Below are positions 1 through 13,645 of a DNA stretch of 64,000 nucleotides, piece by piece. The notes under the pieces were generated by a model. That model ran no database searches. It was not told the origin of the DNA and worked only from the letters and a program-made list of their open reading frames with translations. The stretch is from Rhabdornis inornatus (lineage: Eukaryota > Chordata > Aves > Passeriformes > Rhabdornithidae): the NCBI GenBank assembly GCA_013397075.1, contig VWZS01009726.1:698643-762642 (forward strand), read 5' to 3'. The number at the start of each line of letters is the position of its first letter. Within the stretch, counting starts at the first letter, position 1. The position numbers and the translations under genes were made by a program.

Positions 1-3000
1 ACGCAAATAGAAAAGATCCAACACTTATTTGGAAGTTTATGATTTTCGATCCAATCTCAAAACTTCTCAGTATTTGGGACTGTCAATGTTGAATTCAGGA
101 TCACTTGACCTGAAGAATGCTACTTTTTCAGTGCATTCAACCAATTGTTTTTACAGCATTTGATTTTGTAGTAAATTTCAGCTGAAATACAGATGTGCAA
201 GTGGTCACCAGCTGGGACCAGGACCCAGTCCCTGCAGTGGGCTCACACCACTAGATGTCCTCAGAATTCAGGTTACAACTCTGGGTGCTCTGGAGTCCCT
301 GTTGCTGCTAAATCTGTTTGCTTAGCCTGAAGAAAAGACATAACGACTTAAAGCAAACCTCCTGCTTCTCCCACCAGTATGCTCCCTGCTTGGAGATGAT
401 TGCAGTCAGCTCTTGCAGCCTCGGTACCCAACCTCACCCTTGGAAACTAAAGAAGAACAATTTACTGTCTAAGTAGGGAGCTCCTTAGCTTTCCACTCCT
501 GCCCCCAGCACATTCACAGGTGCTTGTATGCTTGCAACCCATTCCATGTAGCACAGCATGGGAACAACTGTGTCCTTGGTGAGGAAAAATCCTTTGTGGT
601 TTATCAGATGACTCAATTTTCAGTATGCAATTCATTTTCCACATCAAGAAGCTATAATACATCATCACACAAATGTTTTTCAAGTGCAAAGCCAAGTGGA
701 GTATCAGTTAATGCAGCTAAGTCTAAAACATGTTTACTTTGGACAATGTGGAAGAGAACAACAGTTGGCTAAATTCCCATATGCCACTTCTGAATATCCA
801 GGCATGTTTCAGGCGTGTGACTGAGCTACAGGCTGGAAAATTGCATCTGGGTTAAACTCACTCAGAGCATTTTGTGCATATACAGTGAAGAGAGAACAAC
901 TTTAAATATAAATTCCAGTTTGGTGTAAACACATGCAGTCTTCATTACTGCAAACAAATGACAGACACAAACACCAGTGTTTGACTTCAGAAATCAGCCA
1001 AAAACTTGGGGCTATATAATGAGGAACACAGATGATTGTGGTCATAAAAGGCACATTTTTCTCAGGTGAAGGTGAAATAATGAAACTACAAACTAGTAAC
1101 TACTTCATGATAGTATTTTCAATATTTTATTACTTCTAAAAATAGTTGGAACATTTGCAAAATACTGTACTTTCAAGCTAAGACTCATACGGATAAAGAA
1201 CTAATACCATGATTATTTTTTCTCTTTACTTTTCTATGTGAAGAAATGATAAAAAGATAAACTGATTATACTGGCTGAAAGAATGAATTTTTTTCATACA
1301 ACAAAAGAGAGACATTATCAAGAAGAATCTTTATTAGAGCACTCTTCAAGGAAAATGGGATGATTTTGTAAACTGAAGACCTAAAGAACCAAATTAATAG
1401 CAATAGGAAGAAATTAATGCATTTAAGCAAAAGTATTTTTCCTCTGGAGCTTTTGAAAATCAGATGATTATGAACCACTTCTATAATGCGGCTGTGCAAA
1501 AGAACAAGAGGGATATAGGGAAGGAATCTGGACCTATCAGTGCCACAGACTACTCTGGTAGTTCTGGTAACCTACACTTGGGGGAAAAAAACCAAACAGA
1601 TTTCAGAACACAGCTACAAACACGACACAGAGACTGTCTCATGATGGTGATTTAAAGAATTGGCTTTGTACTCCCTGCAAGTGTGGTTGTCATCTGCAAA
1701 CATAGAAGGAGATAAACATCAAAAGAGGGAAAATAAGAATGTGTAAAATAAGAATGTTTCCACGGTTGCTTGCTATTTGGTATTTGTGACTCAAATAGGG
1801 CTTAAAAGGCTTGTTGAGAAGTGTCTTGTTTTTTTGAAAAGACTTGCTTAATAAAAAGGTAATACTCACTTTGTCATAACTGTATCTAAAGCGCATCTTC
1901 CTTATCTATGACATGAAAATGTTTTCATAAAAACATTTAAAATAAAAGGATAATTAGCATTATTGAAGATGCTATGAGGTAATGTCTCTCTTTTAGTACT
2001 GAATGCATTATTTTATAAGGGATACAGTGGACATTGATTTGCCACAATGTCATCCAAAACCAAGGGCTGAGTAACTAATAATTAAAAGATCATATGCCTG
2101 CTTTTGAAAATCTTGATTTAATTCCAACCAAGTTTCTGCATTCTGACATTCTATGTGAATTTCTTCCTTTTAACACAGCTGTTAGATAGTATTCAACAGC
2201 TGCACATCACATGCCAGAATACAGTGCTCCTTGATGGAAATGGAAACTATTACTGGTGTTTTAGAATGCACAGAAGAGTTAGATATTCCTGCAATATAAT
2301 TCTGCCCTGGAATTAATAATATAGTAGGTTTGAAACTGTAGGTTTGAAAACTGTGCTGGCAATGCTACTAGATGAAGATGAAAGCTAAACACCAATACTT
2401 AAATGAGGTGCTGTGAAGCAGAGTTGGGTGAAACATGTCCTTGTCCTAACTGACTTTTACTTCCTGCATTCTTTTCTTTCTTTCTTTCTTGGCTCTGCTG
2501 ATGGATATATTTCTTGAGACTGACAGAGAAGTCCTTACTCTGTTCTGCACAGATGGAAAAATTGTCTATCTGCAACGTTTTCAGGCTTGCAGGAACAGGA
2601 ACAACTGTGTATCAGCCACTGGCAATGACATTATGTGCAACACAAGTTCTTCTTCTGTGGCTAAAGAAATCAAAAGCCAAAAGTACTTTACCAATCTCTA
2701 CTGAAAAAGTTTGACATTTCCATTAGTCATGATCATAAACAATGTTCATCTTTCAGGCCTGGGGAAAGGCATTTTAAGGAGCCCTCCAAACACCGTTGTT
2801 CATTACCATTTGAAAGGCTGAACTATAGCTGTATGAAACCAAATACAAAAAAGCAACTCAATAAAGCAGGAATGTGACAGTCTGTTAGACCATCCAGAAC
2901 ATTCAGCTGTACTGTGGACATGGCAGGAGTCTGCACTCCCACACAGAGATCCCAAATGCCAACAGAGGATCCATGTTCCTAGCCATGGCCTGAGTGTCAT

Positions 3001-6000
3001 GGCCAGAGGCGTTTCTGACTGACAGTGATGAAAATTAAAAGCTGTAGACGTGCAGTGTGACCAGAGCTCTGCTTTCCCCCCCTGAATGAGCCCTAATTGG
3101 ATGTCTCTGAATCCCTCAGGCACCCATGTCTTCATGGTGATGTACAGGCTCCAGAGAAGATAAGGAGCATGTCTATGATCTGAATTTCTTGTGACTGATT
3201 GCAGCTGGCAACTTTAAGCACATAGGTTCTGTGGTACACTTTGTGAGGAAGCCTAGTACCTGCTGCTAGCTATGAACCTAGATATTCAGTAAATTTATTG
3301 GGACTAAGGATTCATATTTCTGTGTTGCATAAAATGGGACCAGAGGCAAGGACTTTCAGATTTCACCTGAAAAGCCTATATATAGGCTTAGAATGCATTT
3401 TTCTGAAATTTCTCTCTTAACTCACCTCCTAACAACCCTTGGCAGTCCTTCCTTTGATTAACAGTCAAGACATGATGATGAACTAAACAAACTTCCTCAC
3501 CCATGGAGATATCTTCCTCAGTCTGAAAGACTTCAGTCAGTTTTGAAAAAGGAAAATCCCAAACTCCAGATTCTTGAAAATAGTTTAGACCCTTACATCT
3601 CCATCAAAGTATTTATGCTCTTAATTGCTATTGATTTTACAGAACTGAGCCTAAAATTTTTTTAAGAACTCTCACTACCTAAACTGGAAAAAAAAAATGC
3701 CAAGAGAAGAAGAAATTACCATTATCCTTACTTTACAGATGGGGAACCAAGGTAAAGAACGCCCAGAAGATTCATAGTACAAGTGTAACAAAAGCTAAAA
3801 CCTGATCATTTTCTACCATTTTTCTTTTCTTTTCTAAATAGCACCTCTACTGCCTTTGTTTTCCCACAAAAACAAAGCGAATGCTTTAGCTAACAGCAGT
3901 AATCTTTCTCTACCAGGCTCACATCTCCTGAATATTCCATTTTCTTCCCTGGTGGTTTGTATGTTTAGCCATAATTTCAGGATTTATTTTTACAGCAATC
4001 TCTTACAGAAAAGAAAACCATAAGCTCTAAAGAGTAAAATTTTAGACTGAAAGCTAGAATTTACATTAGAACTTGAGATACGATGCACATTCATCTCTAC
4101 CAACTACCAAGCCCAACTCCACAATCACTATCTTCTTACAGTAATTTGAAGTATTTTTGATATATAGCATAGTCATAACATTTAAAATGGAATTTTCTAC
4201 CTAGGGGACTCATGTACGTGACTAAGCTTTTCATTCCTCTCTTTCATGAATGTCAGATTACTTGATAAATTGAGTAACAAAAATTCCAAGGATAGTATAT
4301 TACTGAAAGTATCACTACTTTATTCCTAAAACATATATAGAAAAAAGGTCACTCTTTGTATTAGCTGCTGTAGATACTTACTCTAAGTAAATACACTTAC
4401 ACATCGAGAGCGATAGAGACAGTATTTGCTTTCCTTTATCTATTTCAAACAAAATTTTGTAGCAATGAGCTTCAGATGCAATTTAAATTTACTTGTAGAC
4501 TGTGCTAGGCTATTCGATTAAAGGCTAATCAACACCTGCACAAGATGGGATAAAAAGTGAGAGGGCTGGGGGAGGAACTCTAGCAGTCTTGTGAGTGAAA
4601 ATCGGATGCAGGGAATGAGCTGCACCTGACTACCAAAGCACATCAGACCACTGTCCTCGTGTGTAGCCCACCAAACAAATCCCATTCCCCACTGACTCGT
4701 TCACTGAAGGAGGCAGAACACTCATTAAGGGGTGCAGTGGAAGAAAGGTTTTGGGGAGAAAAGGAAAGACTCAAAGTGGAGTGGGGAAAAACAAGAATGG
4801 GAAATAAGGGGAATAAACAGTTCAGTTGTGTAAACTGGTGGCTTGTGAGACTGAAATATGTGCCTGAGCACTGTAGTCTACCCTGTAATCTCATTAAACT
4901 CTGTTTCTATCTCCTGTTTGGGTGGACTGAGTGGTACCTTTGGATGCCAGTGAACTCTCAATTGGATTAGCCAGTGAAGAAAGAGTCGGATTGCAAACCT
5001 CCAGGTTCAAACGCAGATCCCACACAGCTGTGGGGAGCAAGAGGATCTGGGGCCAGCTGCTGGGTCAGCTAAACATCTAAAAGTAGCTACTGGAGCAATC
5101 AATTTCTTTATGTGCAAATGCACACATTTATACGCAGATCTACATGTTAGGGCATCGCTGATGTGCGTGGCCCCTGTGTGGGTTTTGTGTCCGTGTACCC
5201 ACTCACTGGGAGCAGCTGCTCAGCTTTAGTACAGGCAGGAACTGAGGTTAGGGACCTAGAACAGCCTCACAGTTATGGGCCTGCCTGATTGAGCTGACTC
5301 TAGCACACTAAAATGCAATGTTTTACCAAAAAAAACATACTTTGTTTAACTACCTGCTCTCTGTCATCCACTCCAAATACAATATTCTGTGAAGAAAGAA
5401 TTTAGATGGGCAACTTATCTGCCAGAGTAATAGGAACTACTTATACATTAGGTGACTAACCTTGAGAACACTAACTTCACCATTGTTTTTCTAACAAAAT
5501 TTACCTGTAAATAATTTGAAAGAAAATAGATTATTTTCTAATTAACAATAAGAATGGTCTGTATCTCCCAGAGACCAGGTGGGAAGATATATTACTCAGT
5601 TACCAAGGTATTCTTTCGTTTGGCTCCGTTTTCGTAGAGCTAATGAGAGCAATAAAAATACCATGAAGTTATTTGGCAGCTAGACATTATGCCATTACAG
5701 AGGAACAGATTTAACTGAGGGCGATAAATGGGTTTTTTTTAAATGTGCATATTTAAAAGGGTATCAATAATGTGCAGCTGAATATGGCAGAAATAATGTT
5801 TGCAATTACTTGACCATGGCAAAAGGTGAAACGTAGTTTAAAGATACAGCTCAATAAATGGTTCCTGATTTAGAGAGGACAGAAATCTGTTTGAGAGTGT
5901 GCATGCTGGGAACACTGTTTGATGCAAGATTGGCTAAATAGAATCTTCTACTACTTGGTACTACATCAAAACATACAATTCTATCTTTCCACCAAATTTT

Positions 6001-9000
6001 ATTCTGCTTTCATTACTTCCTTTGTCAGGAAGTGATATTATGAACTAGATGTGTGTGCTTACATAACATGACTGACATAAAATGTGTTTTTTCCCAAAGT
6101 TGTAACAGTGCCATAAGCACTGGCTTCATCATATCACTGACTGGAAAGGATCATGATAGAGTAAACCTTAACCTTCTGCTGTAACCAGACCAATGACTCT
6201 CATCCAAGTATTTCCACATCAAACAATCATTATTCAAACCGTATTTATTGTGATAGTCCCGAGAAAAAAGACAGAATCCTGCTGCTTTAGGTACTGTACC
6301 TAAGACGAGTTCTGGCTCTTAAGAACTGAAAATATAAGTAGCCAATTAATAATACACTGTGGATAAAAGGGATCTAAAAGCAAGTTTGCATATTTTTGGG
6401 TTGAGACTAAGGATTATTTTATTGGTAAAATATTTTCAAAATATCCCATAAACTGGAAACTGCCCTATGAAGGATCACTTTTAGAAAATTAATTTCAGAA
6501 TGTCACAAATTTTTTTCAACCAAGTCAATAAATGAAAATTTTCAAAATTCCAAAATGAACAAGTATCACCAAATAACATAAAGCATTTTGTTTTGCAGTT
6601 TTGCAGTAGAATATTTTCTGAAATCTAATCAAATATTTGTGGGGTTTTCAATTTTCCAATAAAATTGTGTTATGATGAAAAATTTCTGATAATTTTTAAT
6701 TATACACAGAATTTCAATGGCATGAAAATCTTGTTATTCTGACATTTCTGGGGGAAGATGCTGGTGTAGAGGTGAGAAAGCTTATTGCAGAGAGACAAAA
6801 ATTATGAAAACTTCAGAGAAAGCAAAGGAACAGGACTTTCAATGTAGTGAAGGGAACACAGTAGTGGACCTAAGTGTGAGAGGTTAGTGGGAATAAGACA
6901 ATGAGGAATGACACAGAAGTGGGAAAGAAGAAATAATCTGTTGGGACCAGGCAGTAGAAGGTCAGATGAAGCTGCAATTTTGAATGTATTCCATGATCCC
7001 ATATGAGTTGTAAAGCTCCATCCACTGAATGCCAACCCCTAATAGCCTTTTCTTGGTGAACTCAGGCTGTGGAGCTGGATGGAGGAGAAGCATCTACTGC
7101 ATCCTAGTACCTGCAAGCATCAGTAGGGCAATGCTGAAAAAAGCTGTCACCATAGCTCTGGAGCAGTTTCTTTATCCCGTCTTAGTGGGACAGCCCATTT
7201 TGGCTGAGTCTGGGTCTGGAGTCTCTCTTCAAAGCTTTATGACTATGGTAAGACTCTAAAAGAAAGAACCTGGTTGCAGGGGAGTGAATTTTTTTCTTCA
7301 ATCACAAATGTGCTTAGCAATTAACAGTATTAACAGTGGGAGCAGAGAATAACAATTGTTTTCTGTTTCAGTGTTCTCTTTTTCAGGAGGTCCTCAGTAT
7401 GAGGTTGTAAAAATAACAGTTTCTTTGTGTTTTTCTGAGACTTATTGTATACTTGAATTGTTTAAGTGACTGTAGAGTTATTCTGTGGAAGAATGCAATT
7501 ACCAAAAATTACTATTCCAATCAAAATGATAAAACCACTCAACGTCCTATTATCTGTGAGCATGAATATTTCTCAAACACTCTCTAAGCTTCAAACTTGT
7601 TGGTAAAAGAGCTTTGTAGTTGAATGCTAAAGGCCACTATTGATGCCATGTACAGATACATGGCACACTGGTTAGCTAAAGGAATGAAATAATGTTATCC
7701 TGGTAAATCTAAAACCAATTATTTGAGAGAAATTGCTGACAATAATGGGAACACAACAATAGCAAACCTTCAGTCTTCAGTGTGCTGAGCTTAAGATAAT
7801 TATCTTTTGACACTCTTAAAACATTATACCCCCTTTAATACTGAAATATGTGGATATACAGAGGTATCTTTATCATTCCTAGATGTAATCTTGGTGGCAT
7901 TTTATGTATTTACTTGGGCACCTAACTCCACTTGGAGCAGACTCGTGTCTAACACATTTTATGAACAGATTATTCTCTACAAGAGTTTAGATAGCTGGCA
8001 TTTATCTCTAATGTCAGTAGAAAACACACAATGTCCTTGTGAGGAGAGTCTTTATACAGAAAGTTGAATGTTCAAGAGAACATTCTCTGAACATTCTGTG
8101 AACATCTACCGTGAACTCTCCTACATGCTAAGCCAGTAAAAACAAGTAATAGTATCAACACTTCTCTATCAGAATCCTGTTAATTCTTACATAGATTGCC
8201 ATCTTCCAGGGAAGGAAAAAAAAAGAAAAAAAGTTTTGCAGCGGAAGAATACTGACATTCCTAAAACCGGCAATATGCATTTTGAGGGAATTGGATTCAG
8301 CCTTTGATCAGGAGTACAAATTTCCCTTACGATTTCTTCACAATGAATATATAAACTGAGTGAAGCATAGCACTAACCTGCTCTACTCCCCATCTTCAAC
8401 TCAGGTTGCTAAGCTTTGGAGGTTCTCAGCTATCGTGAATTGTGGTTTAGATTTTTCCTTTGTTTTGAAGTATAAGAAAATGACCCTGAGGCTGCAGACT
8501 GTGAGATTTTAATGCATTTGTTTACAGAATAACGACTAACACTGCAGTCTCTGGGGGTTAAAGGTAAATTCATTAGTGAATTCATTCATTAACCCATTCA
8601 TTCATTAACTCGTTTCTAACTCAGCTCCTTAGGAACTGCAGTGACACCACTGTCTCCTACTGAGGAAGCATAATATTTGCATCTCTAACCATAAATTAGC
8701 ATGTGTCAAGAACCTATTCAAAGAAATTAATTTTGCTAAGAAATAGGAAGCTTCACGGTGCAGCAAAAGCAAAACATAGCTTCACAAATAGATCAACTAA
8801 CTGTGGGATGTTACGTTTCAGACTATGGATAGCGCTTAGTTTTAAACAAAAAAATGCTTCTCTTCCCTCTGCTGTATCAAAAAATGTGCCCAACTAGATT
8901 AGCATGAATGTAGCAGCTTGCCCAGCTCCTCTTTGGAGTTTGCACACTTGGTTAAATAATAAAGAAAGAGCTACTTAACCATTTGGAGAAGAAAATATTT

Positions 9001-10332
9001 CAAGGATTAAAAAATATATTCTACACTAGACCAAAATATATTTTTTCTAGTACACTTCTTCTATTTGGTGAAAAAATAGTAAAATGAAGAAATTTTGGTG
9101 ACAGCATGTATCAATGCATCAAGTTACACTTGTTTTTTTCAGCATATATTCTTGATTCACTGTGTATTGTATAGCTTTGATGGCTGTGAAATTTCTTACT
9201 TGCACAAAGTCTCAGATTGGACCTACAGTGTGCACAGTAATTACCAAGTTTTATAGGCCTTATTACAGTGTGTAATGATTTAACCTTGGAACATGGAGTC
9301 AACGCTGGCATTCTCTGTCTTTGAAATGGCATGCTTCTTCAAGATTATAAATCCACATTCAACCTAGGGGCCACAGGGGAAGGTGGAAAGGGGGTATTGG
9401 AATGATCCTTTCAGAGCTAATTGCAAGCAAAACCATCTGATTTTTACCTGAAAGAAACTGAAACCAAAATTTTGAAGTTTCAATAACTGCAGGTAGACAA
9501 AGATTAACTTTTTTTTTTTATGCCCAAGCATTTGAAATGTCAGGTCTGCATCTTTTAATCCTACAAAGGCTATCTCACAAAGTCATAATGCCCCCCTCCA
9601 CCCCCAAATTTGAAGTTAGTAAGTCTGAAATAGCAATGACATTTATTTTAGAAGTATTTCATAACTACAAGGAATCAAAGAAAAGGCATAAGCATCAGCA
9701 ACATTCATGCTTGACCTCTGCAGTGTGGACTTAATGGTACATTGCAGTAAGCCAGGAAATTTTAGTAAGAACTGAAATAATTTTAAGTATGGTAATTTAG
9801 ATCACTAGAAACCAATTATCAGCTCTGTAATTACCATCAACCCATTTTGTTTCATACCCCAACACAATCAACTTTAATTTTTAGGTTTTTTGTAGACACC
9901 CAGTTACCCAATCATATTTCAAATGGTAAAAACATTAATTTTGTGTGTAATCCACTATATTTCTTCCACAATGCCTGGAATAAAAACCTTATGCTGACAT
10001 TTATGAAATGGCAGGAGGAAAAATGCTGTAACTGTGGGTATTACTTTAGGTAATAACAGCAAGGCTTTTAAATCCTTGCTTGCATAAAGACTGACCTTCT
10101 CTGTTGATACAAAAGTAATTTCTATTGAAACTTGGATCCACCCTTAAGTTCATTATCTTTACCTGGATCTTTTAAAGTTATTTTTTCAGTGATGCCTTTA
10201 TGTTCGTATGTCTGAATTTGCTTGGCATCATGCCCTAAGCTATATAAAATTTGAAGGGAAAAATCACTGAAGACTAATACAGTCATGTTTTAAATTCCTC
10301 TTTTAATATAATCTTTGATTTTCGCCATTGAC

Positions 10333-10336
<4 letters not shown>
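1..10336. other. AT-rich non-coding DNA, no gene recognised
   Basis: I see no exon-like frame, RNA gene or clear transposon in this 10 kb. Open frames are short, lack recognisable motifs and often overlap on both strands. Simple-sequence patches are present: a TTTC run near 2470-2490, an A-rich run near 8217-8231, and an ATTC-rich stretch near 8577-8610. Two somewhat GC-richer stretches (about 200-300 and 2900-3130) could be very old repeats, but I cannot name them. Confidence 0.6.

Positions 10337-10365
<29 letters not shown>
10337..10365. repeat. Uninterrupted T run of 29 bases
   Basis: A homopolymer of 29 T lies between ACAAAA and AAACTGG. On the minus strand it would be a poly(A) tract. 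The minus-strand sequence just upstream of it has no open frame or retrocopy I recognise, and the nearby CR1 family does not end in poly(A). It may be a simple homopolymer expansion. Confidence 0.8.
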
Positions 10366-10370
<5 letters not shown>

Positions 10371-10509
10371 GGACATGGTAGAAACCTTGAGCCAAAACTG
10401 CTCCGGTTTCTATCTTCCTTAGAGTCTGCTTCCACTTGAAATCTGGGCTTCCTGCAGATGGTTACACCTCTGACAGTCTTGGGTGAAGAACACCAGCACA
10501 CAGAACAAA

Positions 10510-10935
10510 GCAGATGTGAAGCAGCCCAGGAAAGAACTCTGAGATCAGTAAGTGCAAACTGTGACTGATCCCCACCTTGTCAACCAGCCCATGGTCCTGA
10601 GCGCCATGTCCAGTCATTTCTTCAGCAAATTCAGCACCTCCCCGAACAGCCTGTTCCAATACTTGACAGCTCTTCCCACGAAGAAATTTTTCCTGATGTC
10701 CATCCTGGACCACCACTGGCACAACTTGAGACAATTTCACCTTGCCCTGTCACTTGCTGCCTGGGAGAACAGGCTCTCCCCCATCTGGCTACCCTCACCT
10801 TTCAGGGAGTTGTGGAGAGTGATAAGGCCCCCCTTGAGCCTCCTCTTCTCCAGGATAAACATCCCCAGACACTCCTCACAGGATTTACTCTCTAGACCCT
10901 TCACTGACTCGGTTGTTCTTCTCTGGACTTGAGCT
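10510..10935 (-). mobile_element. CR1 LINE fragment, 3' part
   Basis: The minus-strand reading matches the 3' region typical of avian CR1 retroposons: the stretch about grouped flanking lines such as CTTCTCCAGG on the plus strand near 10847, the CTGGGAGAACAGGCTC-type segment and a degraded tail near 10525-10545. It is 5'-truncated, as most CR1 copies are. The open frames here (plus 10552-10932 and minus 10462-10740) are shadows of the repeat, not genes. The assignment is from general knowledge of the family consensus; divergence looks moderate. Confidence 0.85.
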
Positions 10936-12065
10936 CACAGAAAATACTAAGGCCCTAAGAACCAGCCACAAAAGTGCATAGAAGAGGCAATTTTCCTTGT
11001 GCTCTACAGAGTTTTGTCCCTCAGGTGCAGCTGAGAGAGATTAAGGAACTCAGTTTGCAAAGTTGCTGTCTGGATGAAGAACAGGTTTTGAGGTTACCTC
11101 AAGACAGTCTTTCAAGACACAAACTGAAATAGAACTTTAAGAGGGCAAATCTGTTGCAGACAGTATAGATGGGTAATTCAGGCATTTCGAAATCTTTAGA
11201 TGTAAACATACATTTCAAAAATAAGTAGACCAAATAAGTAATGGAAATCCATTCGGTTGGAATTCCATTTTTCTGCTTATTAAACTCAGCTTTCCTAAAG
11301 CTGATTTTTACTTCACTTTCAGAGACCCATCTACATTTAAATATTTGCATAGCTATGTTCTATATAGTATGTTGATTGGTACAAAAATTATTAACTGTTC
11401 AACAATACAGATCAATTATTATTAAAAAAAAATGTGGCTGAGTAACAAATACAATAAGAATATTTTCAGTTCAACAGCCACCTCTCTGGTGTTCTTAAAC
11501 TGTTTCAGAAGCCTACCTCAATTCTCTATTCTGGACCACAGTGTGAATTCCTCTGGATGCATAGACACCCAAAATCATGCAGGTTAAGAGTCAGTCACAG
11601 GCATGCGATCTGAACACTCAGCACTAACCCCACATATGGATACATTGCTGCCCTCTGAGGAAGCTGTAAGTGCAGTCAGAATTATACATTACCCTATTCA
11701 GATAAGAGCTGGAAACTCTGGAAGGTTAAATAAACACAGCAACATTTAGCTGCTGCTCATAGCCCACTTATTCTTTGATATGAAAAAGAAATCAGGGAGA
11801 CTGTGCTTTTGACAGAGATTTATGTAACATTCCTCCTTCAGAGGTGAAAAAGGACAGTGGTTCTGCAAGTTGTTGATGCACCCTGCATTTCAAAATCTGC
11901 TCCACTATTTCAATTTCCCACTCTTACTGATCAGCTCTTTAATCACATAAACAAAATTCATTCTCTGAAAGGCAAAACAGGTGCTTGAAAACACTGATGT
12001 ATGCATAGATGCATATGAAAGGGTCACAGACTCTTTCTTAGGTCTCAAAACCTCTAACTTGAGGA
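10936..12065. other. Unique AT-rich DNA, nothing recognised
   Basis: No coding, RNA or repeat signal that I can support. The minus-strand frame at 11099-11350 (83 codons) has no recognisable motif and sits in ordinary AT-rich sequence. Confidence 0.5.
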
Positions 12066-12131
12066 AGAGTCCTTACTTTTTCAACCTGTGTATACCTCTA
12101 CGTATACACAGGTTAAAAAAGTAAGGACTCT
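12066..12131. repeat. Long hairpin A of a back-to-back pair (30-bp arms)
   Basis: The left arm 12066-12095 and the right arm 12102-12131 are reverse complements with one mismatch in 30, separated by only six bases (CTCTAC). The arm starts AGAGTCCTTACTTTTTCAAC. As RNA the mismatch becomes a G-U pair, so a 66-nt transcript would fold into an almost perfect stem. It directly abuts hairpin B, sharing base 12131. Confidence 0.95.
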
Positions 12132-12194
12132 TTTCTGTTTGTCTATAGTGTTGTATACAATTATGTGTATACAACAGTATAGACAAACAGAAAA
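12131..12194. repeat. Long hairpin B of a back-to-back pair (29-bp arms)
   Basis: The arms are 12131-12159 and 12166-12194, with one mismatch in 29 and a six-base loop (ATTATG). The left arm starts TTTTCTGTTTGTCTATAGTG. Arm sequence differs from hairpin A except for a shared GTATAC-like core near each loop. Near-perfect arms with tiny loops suggest recent origin by template switching during replication; a small-RNA precursor or miniature element is the alternative. Confidence 0.95.
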
Positions 12195-13140
12195 TCTCCA
12201 AGTCAACAAGTACACAGTAACAACCACACTGCTATACAAAGTGCTTTATTTTTCAGGAATCTGAAGGCTTAGTAGCAGTTCTCAGCATCTGTTTTGCTAT
12301 GGAATTAAATTCACTAGTATACACTTTAACATGAAATCAGTTTTATATGACTGAATTAATGCATTTTTGCTACTTATTGCATTAAATATATACAATCAAT
12401 TCTTTACTAGAAACTACAAGGGATGGGAAATAATTTGACAGGGCAAATACTACAGATTATGGGGTAAATGCATCAAAACTAGATGTAAACCACCAGCAGA
12501 ATGCAGTGCTGCACCAATAATATCAATAACTATGTTAAAAACCAGTGCAGAAACACAGACAGCAAATGTTAAAATGAGATGCAATTCTCCACGTTGTCGG
12601 CAAGTGAAATTGGTAGGAACCTTCACTGGTTAAAAAACTGAGTTTCAAAGTTTCAGTTTAGACATGTGCTGCTGCTGCTGCATAAGACCTGGCATTATTG
12701 TAGTTTTCACTGTGGAAGTTTTGAGTTTTGGAACACAAAACACCACACAAAAGGAGGGAAAAAAATTGAGAGCAGAGCATCATGGTGGACACTAAGTCTT
12801 CCAGATATATCTTAGAGTTTTAGATGACAGAAGTGAGTATCAGAAAGCATATGTATATTCTGCTGATGAAGAGGGAGAATTAGAACTCAGATCCAGGTTT
12901 TTACTCCCAAATCTTCCAATAGCTGAGTCTCTGACATCTTGCTCATCTGCAAAACGGATGGGCATCTCACTGAGATGTGTGTGTATTTAACTACACTTAC
13001 AGTTTCCAAGTTGATTGAAATGAATGTTTCCAAGATTCTTTGAGGACTTTAGATTGAAGGGATTATTCATAACATGAATTATTGGCAGTAGTGATTTTGT
13101 TGTAAATAACTAAAAAAAAACCCATGTGGAGGAAATTGCA
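12195..13140. other. Unique AT-rich DNA, nothing recognised
   Basis: No gene or clear element is visible. A (GCT)4 run is present near 12668-12680. The rest is ordinary AT-rich sequence with short frames only. Confidence 0.5.
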
Positions 13141-13142
13141 GC

Positions 13143-13645
13143 AAACATTTCAAGGAATCACAGAATGGATGAAGTTAGAAGAGCTTTGGAAAATGTTTAG
13201 TCCCCTGCAGTACTCAAAGCAGGGTCAGCTAGAGCAGTTTGCTCAGCGGACCAGTTCATGTCAATCATGTCCACTTGGGTTTGACTATCTCCAAGGACAG
13301 AAATTCCATAAACTCTCTGGACAGACCTTGCCCCTGTTTGACTGCCCTCACAGTAGGTAAGTTTTTTCTTATGTTTATTTTCATTTTCTTGTACTACTGT
13401 TTGTGCTATTTCTTGTATTTTCCCTGGATGCCACTGGGAAAGGTCTGGCTTAATCTGCTTCACTTCCCCATTCACCCACTGATGAAGTTCCCCCAAAAGT
13501 TCTGTTTTCATGGTAGAACAATTCCATTCCTTTATTATCTTAGACATCTTTTTCTGGACTTACTGTGGCATGCCTGTGTTTTTTTTTCCACTAGGGAGTT
13601 CCAGATAGAACTCCAGGTGCTTTAGCCTGAGGCTGTCTAACCCTT
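13143..13645 (-). mobile_element. CR1 LINE fragment with 3' end
   Basis: On the plus strand the fragment opens with AATCACAGAATGGATGAAGT, the reverse complement of a CR1 3' tail. It continues with the CTCAAAGCAGGGTCAGCTAGAGCAG and ATCTCCAAGGACAGA segments known from avian CR1. The 5' part is diverged and runs to about 13645, with a T-rich insertion near 13580. Open frames on both strands (13124-13360, 13197-13547, 13239-13625) are repeat-derived and not host genes. Confidence 0.9.

Noticed and set aside
10337..10365. T run as the poly(A) tail of a processed pseudogene on the minus strand
   Set aside because: No gene-like sequence, frame or target duplication is visible next to it.
10552..10932. 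126-codon plus-strand frame
   Set aside because: Antisense to a CR1 3' region.
12066..12194. Calling the twin hairpins microRNA genes
   Set aside because: The stems are too perfect and there is no conservation or expression evidence. Kept as structural repeats.
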